This document shows, in pieces, positions 25,819-33,412 of a stretch of 64,000 nucleotides of DNA; the first letter of the stretch is position 1, and every line of letters begins with the position of its first letter. The notes under the pieces are model-generated. The model searched no databases, had not been told where the DNA came from, and worked only from the letters and a program-made list of their open reading frames with translations. The stretch comes from Chitinophaga alhagiae. Lineage in GTDB: Bacteria > Bacteroidota > Bacteroidia > Chitinophagales > Chitinophagaceae. Location: NCBI RefSeq assembly GCF_003568665.1, contig NZ_QXMH01000003.1, positions 345,772-409,771 on the forward strand, read 5' to 3'. A program made the position numbers and the translations under genes.

Positions 25819-26601
25819 ATGCAGATAAAAACGATGGCCGAATATTTTGCCAATGGCGAAACGCCGGAAGTGCTCTTCTGGGTAGGATGCGCGGGCAGCT
25901 TTGATCAGCGTGCGCAGAAAATTACCCGTGCATTTGCGGAGATACTGGAGCGCACAGGCATCCGCTTTGCCGTGTTGGGCAAGGAAGAAGCCTGCACCGG
26001 AGACCCCGCCCGGCGCGCTGGCAACGAGTTCCTGTTCCAGATGATGGCGTACAACAACATACAGGTGCTGAACAACTACGGCGTTAAAAAGATCGTGACC
26101 GCCTGCCCCCACTGCTTCAATACCCTGCGCAACGAATACCCGGAACTGGGCGGGCACTACGAAGTAATACACCACGCCACCTTTTTACAGCAGCTGATAG
26201 ACGAAGGCCGCATCAAAATAAAGGAAGGCGGCAGCTTTAAAGGTAAAAAGATCACCTACCACGACTCCTGCTACCTGGGCCGTGCCAATAATATTTACGA
26301 AGCCCCGCGCGCCGTACTGGAAATGCTTGACGCCGACCTGGTAGAAATGAAACGCTGCCGCAGCAAAGGCCTGTGTTGTGGCGCCGGCGGCGGGCAAATG
26401 TTCAAGGAAGAAGAAAAAGGCACTACCCGCGTGAACTTTGAACGGGGCCGCGAGGCCGTGGCCACCGGCGCTTCCGTGATTGCCGCCAACTGCCCCTTCT
26501 GCATGACCATGCTGACAGATGGCGTAAAGGAAGCCGGAAAAGAAGAAGAGGTAAAGGTGCTGGACATTGCCGAAATTATTGCCACAGACATGCAGCAGTA
26601 G
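25819..26601 (+). CDS. CCG-domain Fe-S oxidoreductase subunit, HdrB/HdrD-like
   Basis: 260 residues with two CCG cysteine-rich domains as in HdrB, GlpC and LldE. The cysteines are in VGCAGSF (about 24), TACPHCFNT (about 95), HDSCYLGR (about 152), LCCGAGGGQMF (about 190) and ANCPFCMTM (about 228), so both domains are complete. Such domains bind 4Fe-4S clusters of unusual type and often carry the catalytic site. It is translated as a pair with the upstream membrane subunit. ATG 25819 gives a 16-nt gap; longer versions would overlap the neighbour. Confidence 0.88.
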   Translation: MQIKTMAEYFANGETPEVLFWVGCAGSFDQRAQKITRAFAEILERTGIRFAVLGKEEACTGDPARRAGNEFLFQMMAYNNIQVLNNYGVKKIVTACPHCFNTLRNEYPELGGHYEVIHHATFLQQLIDEGRIKIKEGGSFKGKKITYHDSCYLGRANNIYEAPRAVLEMLDADLVEMKRCRSKGLCCGAGGGQMFKEEEKGTTRVNFERGREAVATGASVIAANCPFCMTMLTDGVKEAGKEEEVKVLDIAEIIATDMQQ

Positions 26602-26662
26602 CCATCTTATCCAGACGGCGCCAGTAATGACAGGCGGCAGTGCCGGTATCTGATAATTCCTT

Positions 26663-26670
26663 TAACTTTG
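26663..26670 (+). promoter_or_regulatory. -7 element of a probably leaderless gene
   Basis: TAACTTTG matches TAnnTTTG and ends 4 nt before the ATG at 26675, so transcription would begin at or next to the start codon. Confidence 0.55.
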
Positions 26671-26674
26671 CAGT

Positions 26675-27184
26675 ATGAACACCGATATTACACATATATT
26701 ACCCGCAGATTTTTCACCCTCTTCCAGGGTGTGGATATACCAGAGCAACCGCCCTTTCGGGGAAAGGGAAGCCGAAGAAATTGAGGAGCAGTTACATCAG
26801 TTCACCACGCAGTGGAACTCCCACGGCGTACCCGTAAAAGGCTGGGGCCGCCTGCTGTTTGATCAGGTGATAGTGCTCATGGCGGACGAAACGGAATCAG
26901 AAGTAAGCGGCTGCAGCACAGACAGCTCCGTGCGCATCATCAAAAGCCTGGAACGGCAGTACAACGTAAACCTGTTTGACCGGCTGCTGCTGGGCTTCCT
27001 GGTGAAAGACAAGCTGCAACTGCTGCCCATGGCGCAGGTAGGCTACGCGCTGGAGAAGGGGTACATTTCCAGGGACACGCTCTACCTCAACAATACCGTA
27101 CAAACCAAAAGCGAGCTGGAAAACCACTGGCTGATACCGCTGAAAGAAAGCTGGCTGATGCAGAAATTGGGACAAACGGCATAA
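26675..27184 (+). CDS. Conserved Bacteroidota protein of unknown function
   Basis: 169 residues with no signal peptide or membrane segment. I recall very similar proteins in Bacteroidota that are listed as ABC transporter ATPase, but there is no P-loop or signature motif here and that name is not supported. Recognisable parts are VWIYQSNRPFGEREAEEIEE, a Trp-rich segment, GCSTDSSVRIIKSLE with a Cys-Ser-Thr-Asp motif, and the C-terminal WLIPLKESWL. Single-gene unit with terminator. Confidence 0.8.
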   Translation: MNTDITHILPADFSPSSRVWIYQSNRPFGEREAEEIEEQLHQFTTQWNSHGVPVKGWGRLLFDQVIVLMADETESEVSGCSTDSSVRIIKSLERQYNVNLFDRLLLGFLVKDKLQLLPMAQVGYALEKGYISRDTLYLNNTVQTKSELENHWLIPLKESWLMQKLGQTA

Positions 27185-27205
27185 CATGACATTAAATCAT
27201 AATGG

Positions 27206-27230
27206 AAAGCGGCGGTGAGCCGCTTTTTTT
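27206..27230 (+). terminator. Intrinsic terminator
   Basis: AAAGCGGC pairs with GCCGCTTT around GGTGA, followed by a T-run, 22 nt past the stop of the preceding gene. Confidence 0.85.
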
Positions 27231-27338
27231 GTGAGCAGCAACCCGGTGGCCCGATTAGAAGGCCATTCCCTGCTTTTACCGGTAAGGAGGGCGATAATTT
27301 TTTTTCGCCCGCCCTCATTGAATAATTCGGACAGTTTG

Positions 27339-27346
27339 TATATTTG
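27339..27346 (+). promoter_or_regulatory. -7 element of tRNA-Gly
   Basis: TATATTTG matches TAnnTTTG, 21 nt before the tRNA; ATTG at 27317-27320 may be the -33 element. Confidence 0.55.
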
Positions 27347-27367
27347 TCCGCCCTCCGGGGATTTTTT

Positions 27368-27440
27368 GCGGGAATAGCTCATTTGGTAGAGCATCAGCTT
27401 CCCAAGCTGAGGGTGGCCGGTTCGAGCCCGGTTTCCCGCT
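27368..27440 (+). tRNA. tRNA-Gly (CCC)
   Basis: Acceptor GCGGGAA pairs with TTCCCGC, the discriminator is T. Anticodon stem TCAGC/GCTGA holds the loop TTCCCAA with anticodon CCC at 27401-27403; the T arm has GGTTCGAGC. No encoded CCA. Confidence 0.95.
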
Positions 27441-27618
27441 CAAGGAGTACCTGTTGATACTCAACAACATATCGCCTATCTCTTTTTCGCTTCGTGGGCT
27501 TTTTTATGAAGCGTTAGTAAAAGGTTCTTATTAATAAGCTACCCAATGGTTGTTGGCAGACACTCCCAGGCAAGCATAAGTTAATATCTTCATAATGGAT
27601 GTCCAGCTACATGTTAAT

Positions 27619-27649
27619 AGAGAGGGAATACGCTAAATACTCCCTCTCC
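27619..27649 (-). terminator. Hairpin after the AT-rich islet
   Basis: GAGAGGGA (27620-27627) pairs with TCCCTCTC (27641-27648), 4 nt past the stop of the 218-aa gene; the T-run is poor. From tRNA-Gly to this point I see no gene. Confidence 0.5.
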
Positions 27650-27652
27650 ATA

Positions 27653-28309
27653 TTACAGTTCAATATTTAATTTATGTCTCAAGCTTGTATAAGCTGAAGA
27701 AAACAAGAAATCGTATATGGAATATTGAGCACCTGGAAAATGATTAATATGATAAGGTACACAAGAGGCTACTTCTCTTTCGAAAACCCCATAGTGCCCT
27801 ATGAATTTGTGGTTTGGAAAAAATTCACCGATATTATCCGAAACTGCCTTTGAATATCGCTGGAAGATATCACTTTCTTTCGTTTGAGTTGATACAATGT
27901 AAAAAGCAGGATGCTTACCGGCTATACCTCCATTCACAAACTTGGTCGAAATACTATCTTCAACGAACATAGTGTATACTTCCGTCAAAAGAGATATGTC
28001 AAAACAAAATGTTTGCACCCTTGAATAGTATTCATCTTCAACCTTTTGCAATTCCAGTCTAAAAGAAAGGGATGGGAATTGCCAGAATGAACAATCAGGA
28101 TCATCTCCAGTAAATTGCATTACTGTCTGAAGTATCGATAAAAAACCCCTCCAAGGAGTACGGTCACCTGCAATAATTCGATTGATTTTACCTTCCGCAG
28201 CTTTACACCAGTAATCGTATCCTGGGTAGCTCTTGGGATCAATATCTATTCCCACAGGATAATACTTTGCAATTGCTTGCATAAGTGTATAAAAATCTTC
28301 TCTTTGCAT
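27653..28309 (-). CDS. Unknown protein in AT-rich islet
   Basis: 218 residues, no recognised family, no signal peptide or membrane segment. Rich in aromatic residues (KYYPVGIDIDPKSYPGYDYW, CSFWQFPSLSFR, FPGAQYSIYDFLFSSAY). Base composition is clearly richer in A and T than the flanking genes, and codon choice differs (many AAA, TTT, ATA). It lies 37 nt downstream of the 421-aa lipoprotein gene on the same strand and is probably co-transcribed. A toxin-immunity or other partner relation is conceivable but nothing in the sequence proves it. Confidence 0.65.
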   Translation of the reverse strand: MQREDFYTLMQAIAKYYPVGIDIDPKSYPGYDYWCKAAEGKINRIIAGDRTPWRGFLSILQTVMQFTGDDPDCSFWQFPSLSFRLELQKVEDEYYSRVQTFCFDISLLTEVYTMFVEDSISTKFVNGGIAGKHPAFYIVSTQTKESDIFQRYSKAVSDNIGEFFPNHKFIGHYGVFEREVASCVPYHINHFPGAQYSIYDFLFSSAYTSLRHKLNIEL

Positions 28310-28345
28310 AGTTCATAAAAATACAACAAATAATATTTGCGGTTA

Positions 28346-29611
28346 TTAATTGCAAGCTGATCCATACTTTGCTTCAGTTCTAGGAACCCCACCCTGGCAA
28401 GGCCCTCCCCATGTAACGGCCGCTCTTGGATGCCATAATTTAAGCAATTCCTCCACCTCTTCTCTAAAAAAGTTCTGAGCCATAGTGGCCGTTGCGAACT
28501 CTCCATACTGATTCAGTCTATCTATAGTAATATCAATAGCTTGGTTATGGGCTGTCCTGAAAAGTTCAGACGCAAATGCAGCATTTGATGCATAGGGAAT
28601 GGTAATGCACATCTGCCCTTGTGATAATGGATAATCCCTGCGTTTCGTCGGATCAACGTGCTCATAGACAAATCGAGGTCTTACATAATCAATTTGACCC
28701 GTCCAGCTATTACCCACCTTAACCATCGGAATCGAATTTGCCTCACAAAGATACGACGCACCAGCAGCACCTTTCCAGGGACTTAAATAACTGCCGGCAG
28801 GCGGTGTTCCACTACCACCGCTAGAGGGGTCTCCAGGCTCTTCAAAATCCACGCAAAAGAACATTTCGGCGGCAGGGCCACAGTAATACCAATCTCCACA
28901 TTGGGTATGTGTATAGGTGCCATTGGTATACCAATCTTTACAAACCTGACAATACCAGTCAAGCGTTACAGTGGTACATTCCAGTCGTCTGCCGGCAGAG
29001 CTTCCAGATGGTGCAGTAATCTTTCCGGTAACCCTGCCATTTGAGTATTGCCAACCATTAAGAAATAGACCCGTCCAGGTATGAAAAAGTACAAATCCTG
29101 AAAAATCGGACTTTACATTTCTATAGTTATACCCGGATAAATTATTACCAGACCTTCTGATAAACTCATCATTACCTTGAATTGTCATCACGGCAAAATC
29201 CATACGTCCGTTTCCATATTTCGTCACAACAAGATAACTATATCCAAGATCGTCCCTACCATTATCTGGCATTTTACGTTCTTGTCCCGGCGTTCGGGCT
29301 GTATAAAATCTTGCAGTTTTACTTTTAATTGGGATCTGGAATATGCTATCATTACCTTCCTTATATTTAATTAATTGATCCCATAAAAGACGTCGGTCTT
29401 CAAGTTTTAGTTCCGGAACAGATCCGGCAAATGCTTCGATTTCTGAGAGCATACTTTCTGTCCAAATCTTTACATCTTTAAATTTGTCAAATTTGCTTTG
29501 CAGGTCTATTGTGGCTTCGGGAGGCGCCGGTTGCTGCTTATTGCATGAAACGATAATAGAAAAAGCAGAGAAAGCAATTATGCAAAAAAAGAGTAGAACA
29601 TGCTTTGTCAT
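28346..29611 (-). CDS. Lipoprotein with Cys/Trp-rich middle, AT-rich islet
   Basis: 421 residues. The N-terminus is a lipoprotein signal (LLFFCIIAFSAFSIIVSC, Cys at 23) followed by a Gln/Pro linker. Residues 30-200 seem globular. Residues about 212-255 hold a Cys- and Trp-rich patch (WYCQVCKDWYTNG, QCGDWYYCG) that could form disulfides or bind metal. A Gly/Ser linker near 265 leads to a separate C-terminal domain of about 140 residues. I do not recognise the family. AT-rich like its downstream neighbour and unlike the PUL that follows, which suggests recent acquisition. Confidence 0.7.
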   Translation of the reverse strand: MTKHVLLFFCIIAFSAFSIIVSCNKQQPAPPEATIDLQSKFDKFKDVKIWTESMLSEIEAFAGSVPELKLEDRRLLWDQLIKYKEGNDSIFQIPIKSKTARFYTARTPGQERKMPDNGRDDLGYSYLVVTKYGNGRMDFAVMTIQGNDEFIRRSGNNLSGYNYRNVKSDFSGFVLFHTWTGLFLNGWQYSNGRVTGKITAPSGSSAGRRLECTTVTLDWYCQVCKDWYTNGTYTHTQCGDWYYCGPAAEMFFCVDFEEPGDPSSGGSGTPPAGSYLSPWKGAAGASYLCEANSIPMVKVGNSWTGQIDYVRPRFVYEHVDPTKRRDYPLSQGQMCITIPYASNAAFASELFRTAHNQAIDITIDRLNQYGEFATATMAQNFFREEVEELLKLWHPRAAVTWGGPCQGGVPRTEAKYGSACN

Positions 29612-29756
29612 AACAAAGTGCTTTAGTGGGAGGAAACAATATACAAGGTTATCTTTTGGGTAATTCCGTAGGCTGTTCTGGCAATTTCTCCAGGGTCTGT
29701 TAATTGTTCAACTGTTAGTTAGGCGGATCGAAAATAGCTTATTTTCTGATTTCACC

Positions 29757-29791
29757 AAAAAAAAGTGAGATCGTTAACAAGATCACTTTTT
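29757..29791. terminator. AT-rich hairpin
   Basis: AAAAAGTGA-(GA)-TC can pair imperfectly with GATCACTTTTT, with A-run and T-run on either side. It lies in the 293-bp gap between the islet and the PUL, where no gene is visible. Confidence 0.5.
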
Positions 29792-29856
29792 ACTATATAA
29801 GATTGATAATGGGAACTAAGGAGCTATGCCCATTGAAATACCTCTTCAGAATAATT

Positions 29857-29891
29857 CAAAGCCCCCCAGCTTCACAAACTGAGGGGCTTTG
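29857..29891 (-). terminator. Terminator of the SusCD locus
   Basis: CAAAGCCCC (29857-29865) pairs with GGGGCTTTG (29883-29891), 14 nt past the stop of the last PUL gene. Confidence 0.6.
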
Positions 29892-29904
29892 CATAATACC
29901 CTCC

Positions 29905-30996
29905 CTACAACTTAAAGAAGATCCCCTTCCTGTACAGCCAGTAACACAGGTACCATTCCAGCGCCAGCGTACACACCGCCGTCAGTACCTGCTGGTATAC
30001 CTGTGGCAGCCAGCCGGTAACGCCTTTCACAAATATGCCCACGGTACCGTTCAGCCATTGTATGCCCAGGGTCTCAAAGAAGATATAAATGAAAATGGAG
30101 TTCATGCCCACCACTACCGCCACCCAGGTGTACCGCCGGTGGTCTTTGATATCTATCCACCAGTAGAGCGCGGCCAGTATCAGTAATACCCACCCCAGCG
30201 AAGCGAACACAAAACCGCCGGTGCTGATCCTTTTGATGATGGGTGAAATGCCCGTCCAGTCAAGCCCATAGCCGAGGGCCAGCGCTGCCAACCCCGCAAT
30301 GGCCAGTATCCTTATTTTAGGGTAAGGCCCCATCAGCAGCTTGCCGGCGCTCACGCCCAATATGGTATGCGCGGCGGTGGGCACACAGTTAAAGGCCACC
30401 CACCCGTCTGGGTTGATCTTTCCCATCAGCAGCGTATCTATATACGTGCCAAAGTTGTGGCCCTGCGTGAACGGCTGGTCAAAACCGGGCAGCAGCACCA
30501 GGCGGTACAGCGCATCGTTCAGGAGGATCATCAGCAACGCAACGGTTATTTGCGTGCGGAAAGAGCGGCGGATGAGGAAATAAGCTACCAGTGTGGTAAA
30601 GGAGAGCTGGGTGAGCACGTTCCACAGCTCCCACACCAGCTTGCCCTGGTACACGCAGTGCAGCCCCGTGCCCAGCAAAAACAATTTGAGGCTGCGCAAG
30701 GCAATATGCCTGAAATTGCTGCTTTCGGGCACGCCTTTGCTCCGTTTCCGCTCCACGGCAATGTACATGGCGGCGCCGGCCATGAACATAAAGGCGGGTT
30801 GCACCAGGTCCCAGAACCGCAGCCCATGCCAGGGATGGTGGAAGAACTGGCCTACAAAGGTTTTCCAGGCGTGCCCCCACTCCAGTTCATACAAGGATTC
30901 ATACAAACGGCAGCTCTCGCCGGCCAGCAGCAGCATGATGATGCCCCGCATCACGTCCAGCGAGAGTAACCTGCCTTCCTGCTTAGGTAGCATCAT
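29905..30996 (-). CDS. DUF5009/HGSNAT-like membrane acyltransferase
   Basis: 363 residues with about ten membrane segments. The N-terminus has LSLDVMRGIIMLLL and the signature FFHHPWHGLRFWDLVQPAFMFMAGA (shown by its parts FFHHPWHG and WDLVQPAFMFMAG), typical of DUF5009/DUF1624 proteins related to heparan-alpha-glucosaminide N-acetyltransferase. In HGSNAT a His in this region accepts acetyl from cytosolic acetyl-CoA and passes it to terminal glucosamine on the other side of the membrane; the His pair is present here. It is the last gene of the SusCD operon, 5 nt from the PKD lipoprotein. This suggests acetylation of an amino-sugar glycan taken up by the locus, which is inference. Confidence 0.85.
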   Translation of the reverse strand: MMLPKQEGRLLSLDVMRGIIMLLLAGESCRLYESLYELEWGHAWKTFVGQFFHHPWHGLRFWDLVQPAFMFMAGAAMYIAVERKRSKGVPESSNFRHIALRSLKLFLLGTGLHCVYQGKLVWELWNVLTQLSFTTLVAYFLIRRSFRTQITVALLMILLNDALYRLVLLPGFDQPFTQGHNFGTYIDTLLMGKINPDGWVAFNCVPTAAHTILGVSAGKLLMGPYPKIRILAIAGLAALALGYGLDWTGISPIIKRISTGGFVFASLGWVLLILAALYWWIDIKDHRRYTWVAVVVGMNSIFIYIFFETLGIQWLNGTVGIFVKGVTGWLPQVYQQVLTAVCTLALEWYLCYWLYRKGIFFKL

Positions 30997-31001
30997 AACG
31001 G

Positions 31002-31856
31002 CTATTCGAACTTGATTTGCAGGGCCGGCTTGCCTGCTTCAGGCAGGCGGCCCAGGGTGGCGGACCAATCGTTTTTAGTGGCCATGATGCCCAGGCGGAA
31101 TGCCTGCGTGGTGGCCAGGTTCTTCAGCTTGGAGCGCACCAGCCGCATCTCGAACTTCATCAGTCCGCCGCTTTCCTCTACCGTACCCACGGTGTAAAAT
31201 TCCGTGGCGCCGGCGGCATCAAAGGAGAAAGCATTTTGCGCGCCCTTGTGGTTGAACGCGTCCAGCCAGTCGCCCAGGATGGTGCCTTCCAGCAGCACAT
31301 CGTAACCGGCATCGGCAATCTCCATCTGGTAGCCGGTACCGGGGTTGTTGTCCGTGTCAAGGTAAATGTCGTAAATGTCGCCGTTAGACTGTTTGCTTTC
31401 CACTTCCAGGTAGAGGTAGATGTATTGCGCATCATAGTCCACCTTGGCGCGGCGGAAAAACTTTTCCCCAGCGCCGGTCACGGATTCGTATTGCGTTACG
31501 TTATCCCAGTCTGCCAGCGAGTTATCGTTCAGCTTCACGGGAGATGTTTTGGCGATGTAGATAACGGTAGCGCCTTCGTACTCCCGCCCGTCTTGCGTTC
31601 TGGCGTACAGTACCGGCACAAATTTGCCTTTGCCGGGATAGGTATGTACCGGGCTTTCTTCCGTGGAAGATTCTCCGTCCCCAAAATCCCAGCGGTAAGA
31701 TACGGCGCCGGTGGTCTCATTGGTGAACGTAACGGTTCTGTCTTCAATGCTCACCTGGTAAAAAATGTCCGGTTCCGGCTTGGCGTCATCTTTCTTGCAG
31801 CCGGCAGCAACGCAGGCCAGCAGCAGGTATTGCAGAATATATTTGGATGTTTTCAT
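31002..31856 (-). CDS. PKD-domain surface lipoprotein
   Basis: 284 residues. Lipoprotein signal with Cys at position 20 (LLLACVAAGC), then KKDD, the charged sequence typical of export to the surface in Bacteroidota. Residues about 33-103 form a PKD domain (YRWDFGDGESSTEESPVHTY). The remainder (about 110-284) is beta-rich and resembles a CBM9/DOMON-type sugar-binding domain (YIYLYLEVESKQSNGD, DIYLDTDNNPGTGYQ). It probably works as the SusE/F-like glycan-binding protein of the locus. Overlaps none of its neighbours; 24 nt from SusD. Confidence 0.8.
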   Translation of the reverse strand: MKTSKYILQYLLLACVAAGCKKDDAKPEPDIFYQVSIEDRTVTFTNETTGAVSYRWDFGDGESSTEESPVHTYPGKGKFVPVLYARTQDGREYEGATVIYIAKTSPVKLNDNSLADWDNVTQYESVTGAGEKFFRRAKVDYDAQYIYLYLEVESKQSNGDIYDIYLDTDNNPGTGYQMEIADAGYDVLLEGTILGDWLDAFNHKGAQNAFSFDAAGATEFYTVGTVEESGGLMKFEMRLVRSKLKNLATTQAFRLGIMATKNDWSATLGRLPEAGKPALQIKFE

Positions 31857-31880
31857 GTTGTACGGCTTGAAATGAAACGA

Positions 31881-33395
31881 TCAGGGATTTTGTTCACAGC
31901 GCTTGTTGGTCTGCACCTCATCTATGGGTATGTAATAGATCACACGGCTGGCGGCTGGCTGTACTACCATATTGGCATACCCCGCAGGCTGCGCGGCCAG
32001 GTTGATGTCAGACTCTTTCAGCCCGGGCAGGTGGTACCCCCAGTAGCGGCGGTTCAGCTCCCGGTTATTGCGGTACACGTCAAAATTGCGGTGCCCTTCA
32101 AATGCCAGCTCTATCCTCCTCTCCTTCAGTACCACGTCCAGCGCGGTTTTACCGGCCGGTAACTGACGGTTGTACAGCGCGCCCTGCAGGCCTCGGTTCT
32201 GGCGGACCATGTCCACATTGTCCAGCGCATCGGCCGTGTTGCCTGATTTGGCCAGCGCCTCCGCCTTGTTGAGGTACATTTCCGCCAGGCGGAACATGAT
32301 CGGGGAGCTGAGCGTAGGACTGCCGCCCTGGAAGGAGAACTTCGAGATGTAATAGATCTCGATGCCGTTCTTTTTCTGCACCGTGCCGCCGCCGTCTTTC
32401 AGCGGTACAATGTAAGACCAGCGTACATCTTCCATATGTTCCGCCATGGTATCCCGCAGGGACTGTGAGGCAAACTCTTCACCCCAGCCCGAATTGCCGT
32501 CAGAATACAGCATGGAAGCAATAGAACCGGCCTTTCCGTAATCATCTACCGCCGTAAAAGCCACACAGAAAATGGTCTCTTTGGCGGCAACGGCGTTGGC
32601 GAACAATTGCGGGAAGGAGGCCGCTGTTTCCAGCGTGAAACGGCCTGAGCCGATCACCTTGTCTGCATAGTACGCCGTACTGTCATTCGTTTCTTTATAC
32701 AGGTACGCCCTTGACAGCAACGCCCAGGCCGCTTCTTTAGAAGCAAACTGCACGCCTCTCGGCTGGTTCATCAGCTCCGCGCCCTTAATGGCGTCTGCCA
32801 CTACGGAGGCGTATACTTCCCTCACGGTGGCCCTTGCTTTCTGTGACGGGTCACTCACGGCCGTGCGCAGTATAATGCCGGGGGCATCCGGGTTCTGGGT
32901 ATAGGGCCGCGCGTAAAAGCGTACCAGGTTGAAGTGGCAGAACGCCCGCAGGAAATAACATTCCCCTATCAGCTGCCGCACGTCTTCAGAGGGGTTGGCT
33001 ATTTTTTCAGCCGACTCTATTACCGTGTTCACGTCATTGATGATCTTGTAGGAAATGTACCAGAAATAGCGGCTGTTGGTCTGCGTGGCCGTATGGTCAA
33101 GCGAGAAGCTGTAATACAGCGGATCTGTGGTGGTCTGCCCGCATACAATATCATCTCCCGCAAAATCGCTCATCTGGAAATACTGGCGCAGGTACATGTT
33201 GTTGCCATCTGTTGTGCCGTTGAAAGACACATGGTCTTTGAACAGCGCATAAGCTCCGTTCAGCGCCTGCTTCAGGCCGTTCTCAGAGCCGGTGAGCGTA
33301 CCGGTGTTCAGCGCGTCGCTCGGGTTCACATCTTTCAGGCAGCCTGTAAAAGAAAGAGATACTGCCAATATGCTGAGGATAAGTTTCGTTCTCAT
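31881..33395 (-). CDS. SusD/RagB family outer-membrane glycan-binding lipoprotein
   Basis: 504 residues. Lipoprotein signal with Cys at 19 (VSLSFTGCLKD). The usual SusD pattern is present: an N-terminal TPR part with Trp/Tyr (YFWYISYKIINDVNTVIES, ECYFLRAFCHFNLVRFYARP), and the C-terminal ERRIELAFEGHRNFDVYR motif. It binds the glycan and forms the lid of the SusC pore. It lies 17 nt downstream of susC. Confidence 0.95.
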   Translation of the reverse strand: MRTKLILSILAVSLSFTGCLKDVNPSDALNTGTLTGSENGLKQALNGAYALFKDHVSFNGTTDGNNMYLRQYFQMSDFAGDDIVCGQTTTDPLYYSFSLDHTATQTNSRYFWYISYKIINDVNTVIESAEKIANPSEDVRQLIGECYFLRAFCHFNLVRFYARPYTQNPDAPGIILRTAVSDPSQKARATVREVYASVVADAIKGAELMNQPRGVQFASKEAAWALLSRAYLYKETNDSTAYYADKVIGSGRFTLETAASFPQLFANAVAAKETIFCVAFTAVDDYGKAGSIASMLYSDGNSGWGEEFASQSLRDTMAEHMEDVRWSYIVPLKDGGGTVQKKNGIEIYYISKFSFQGGSPTLSSPIMFRLAEMYLNKAEALAKSGNTADALDNVDMVRQNRGLQGALYNRQLPAGKTALDVVLKERRIELAFEGHRNFDVYRNNRELNRRYWGYHLPGLKESDINLAAQPAGYANMVVQPAASRVIYYIPIDEVQTNKRCEQNP

Positions 33396-33412
33396 GATCT
33401 TTCAGTTTTTAG

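Noticed and set aside
26675..27184. ABC transporter ATPase
   Set aside because: The name is often attached to such proteins, but Walker A, Walker B and signature motifs are absent.
27430..29900. Integrative element with att sites at tRNA-Gly
   Set aside because: No copy of the tRNA 3' end was found at the far side of the AT-rich islet and there is no integrase gene.
29803..30186. 127-codon plus-strand frame
   Set aside because: Runs through a terminator hairpin and antisense to the DUF5009 gene.
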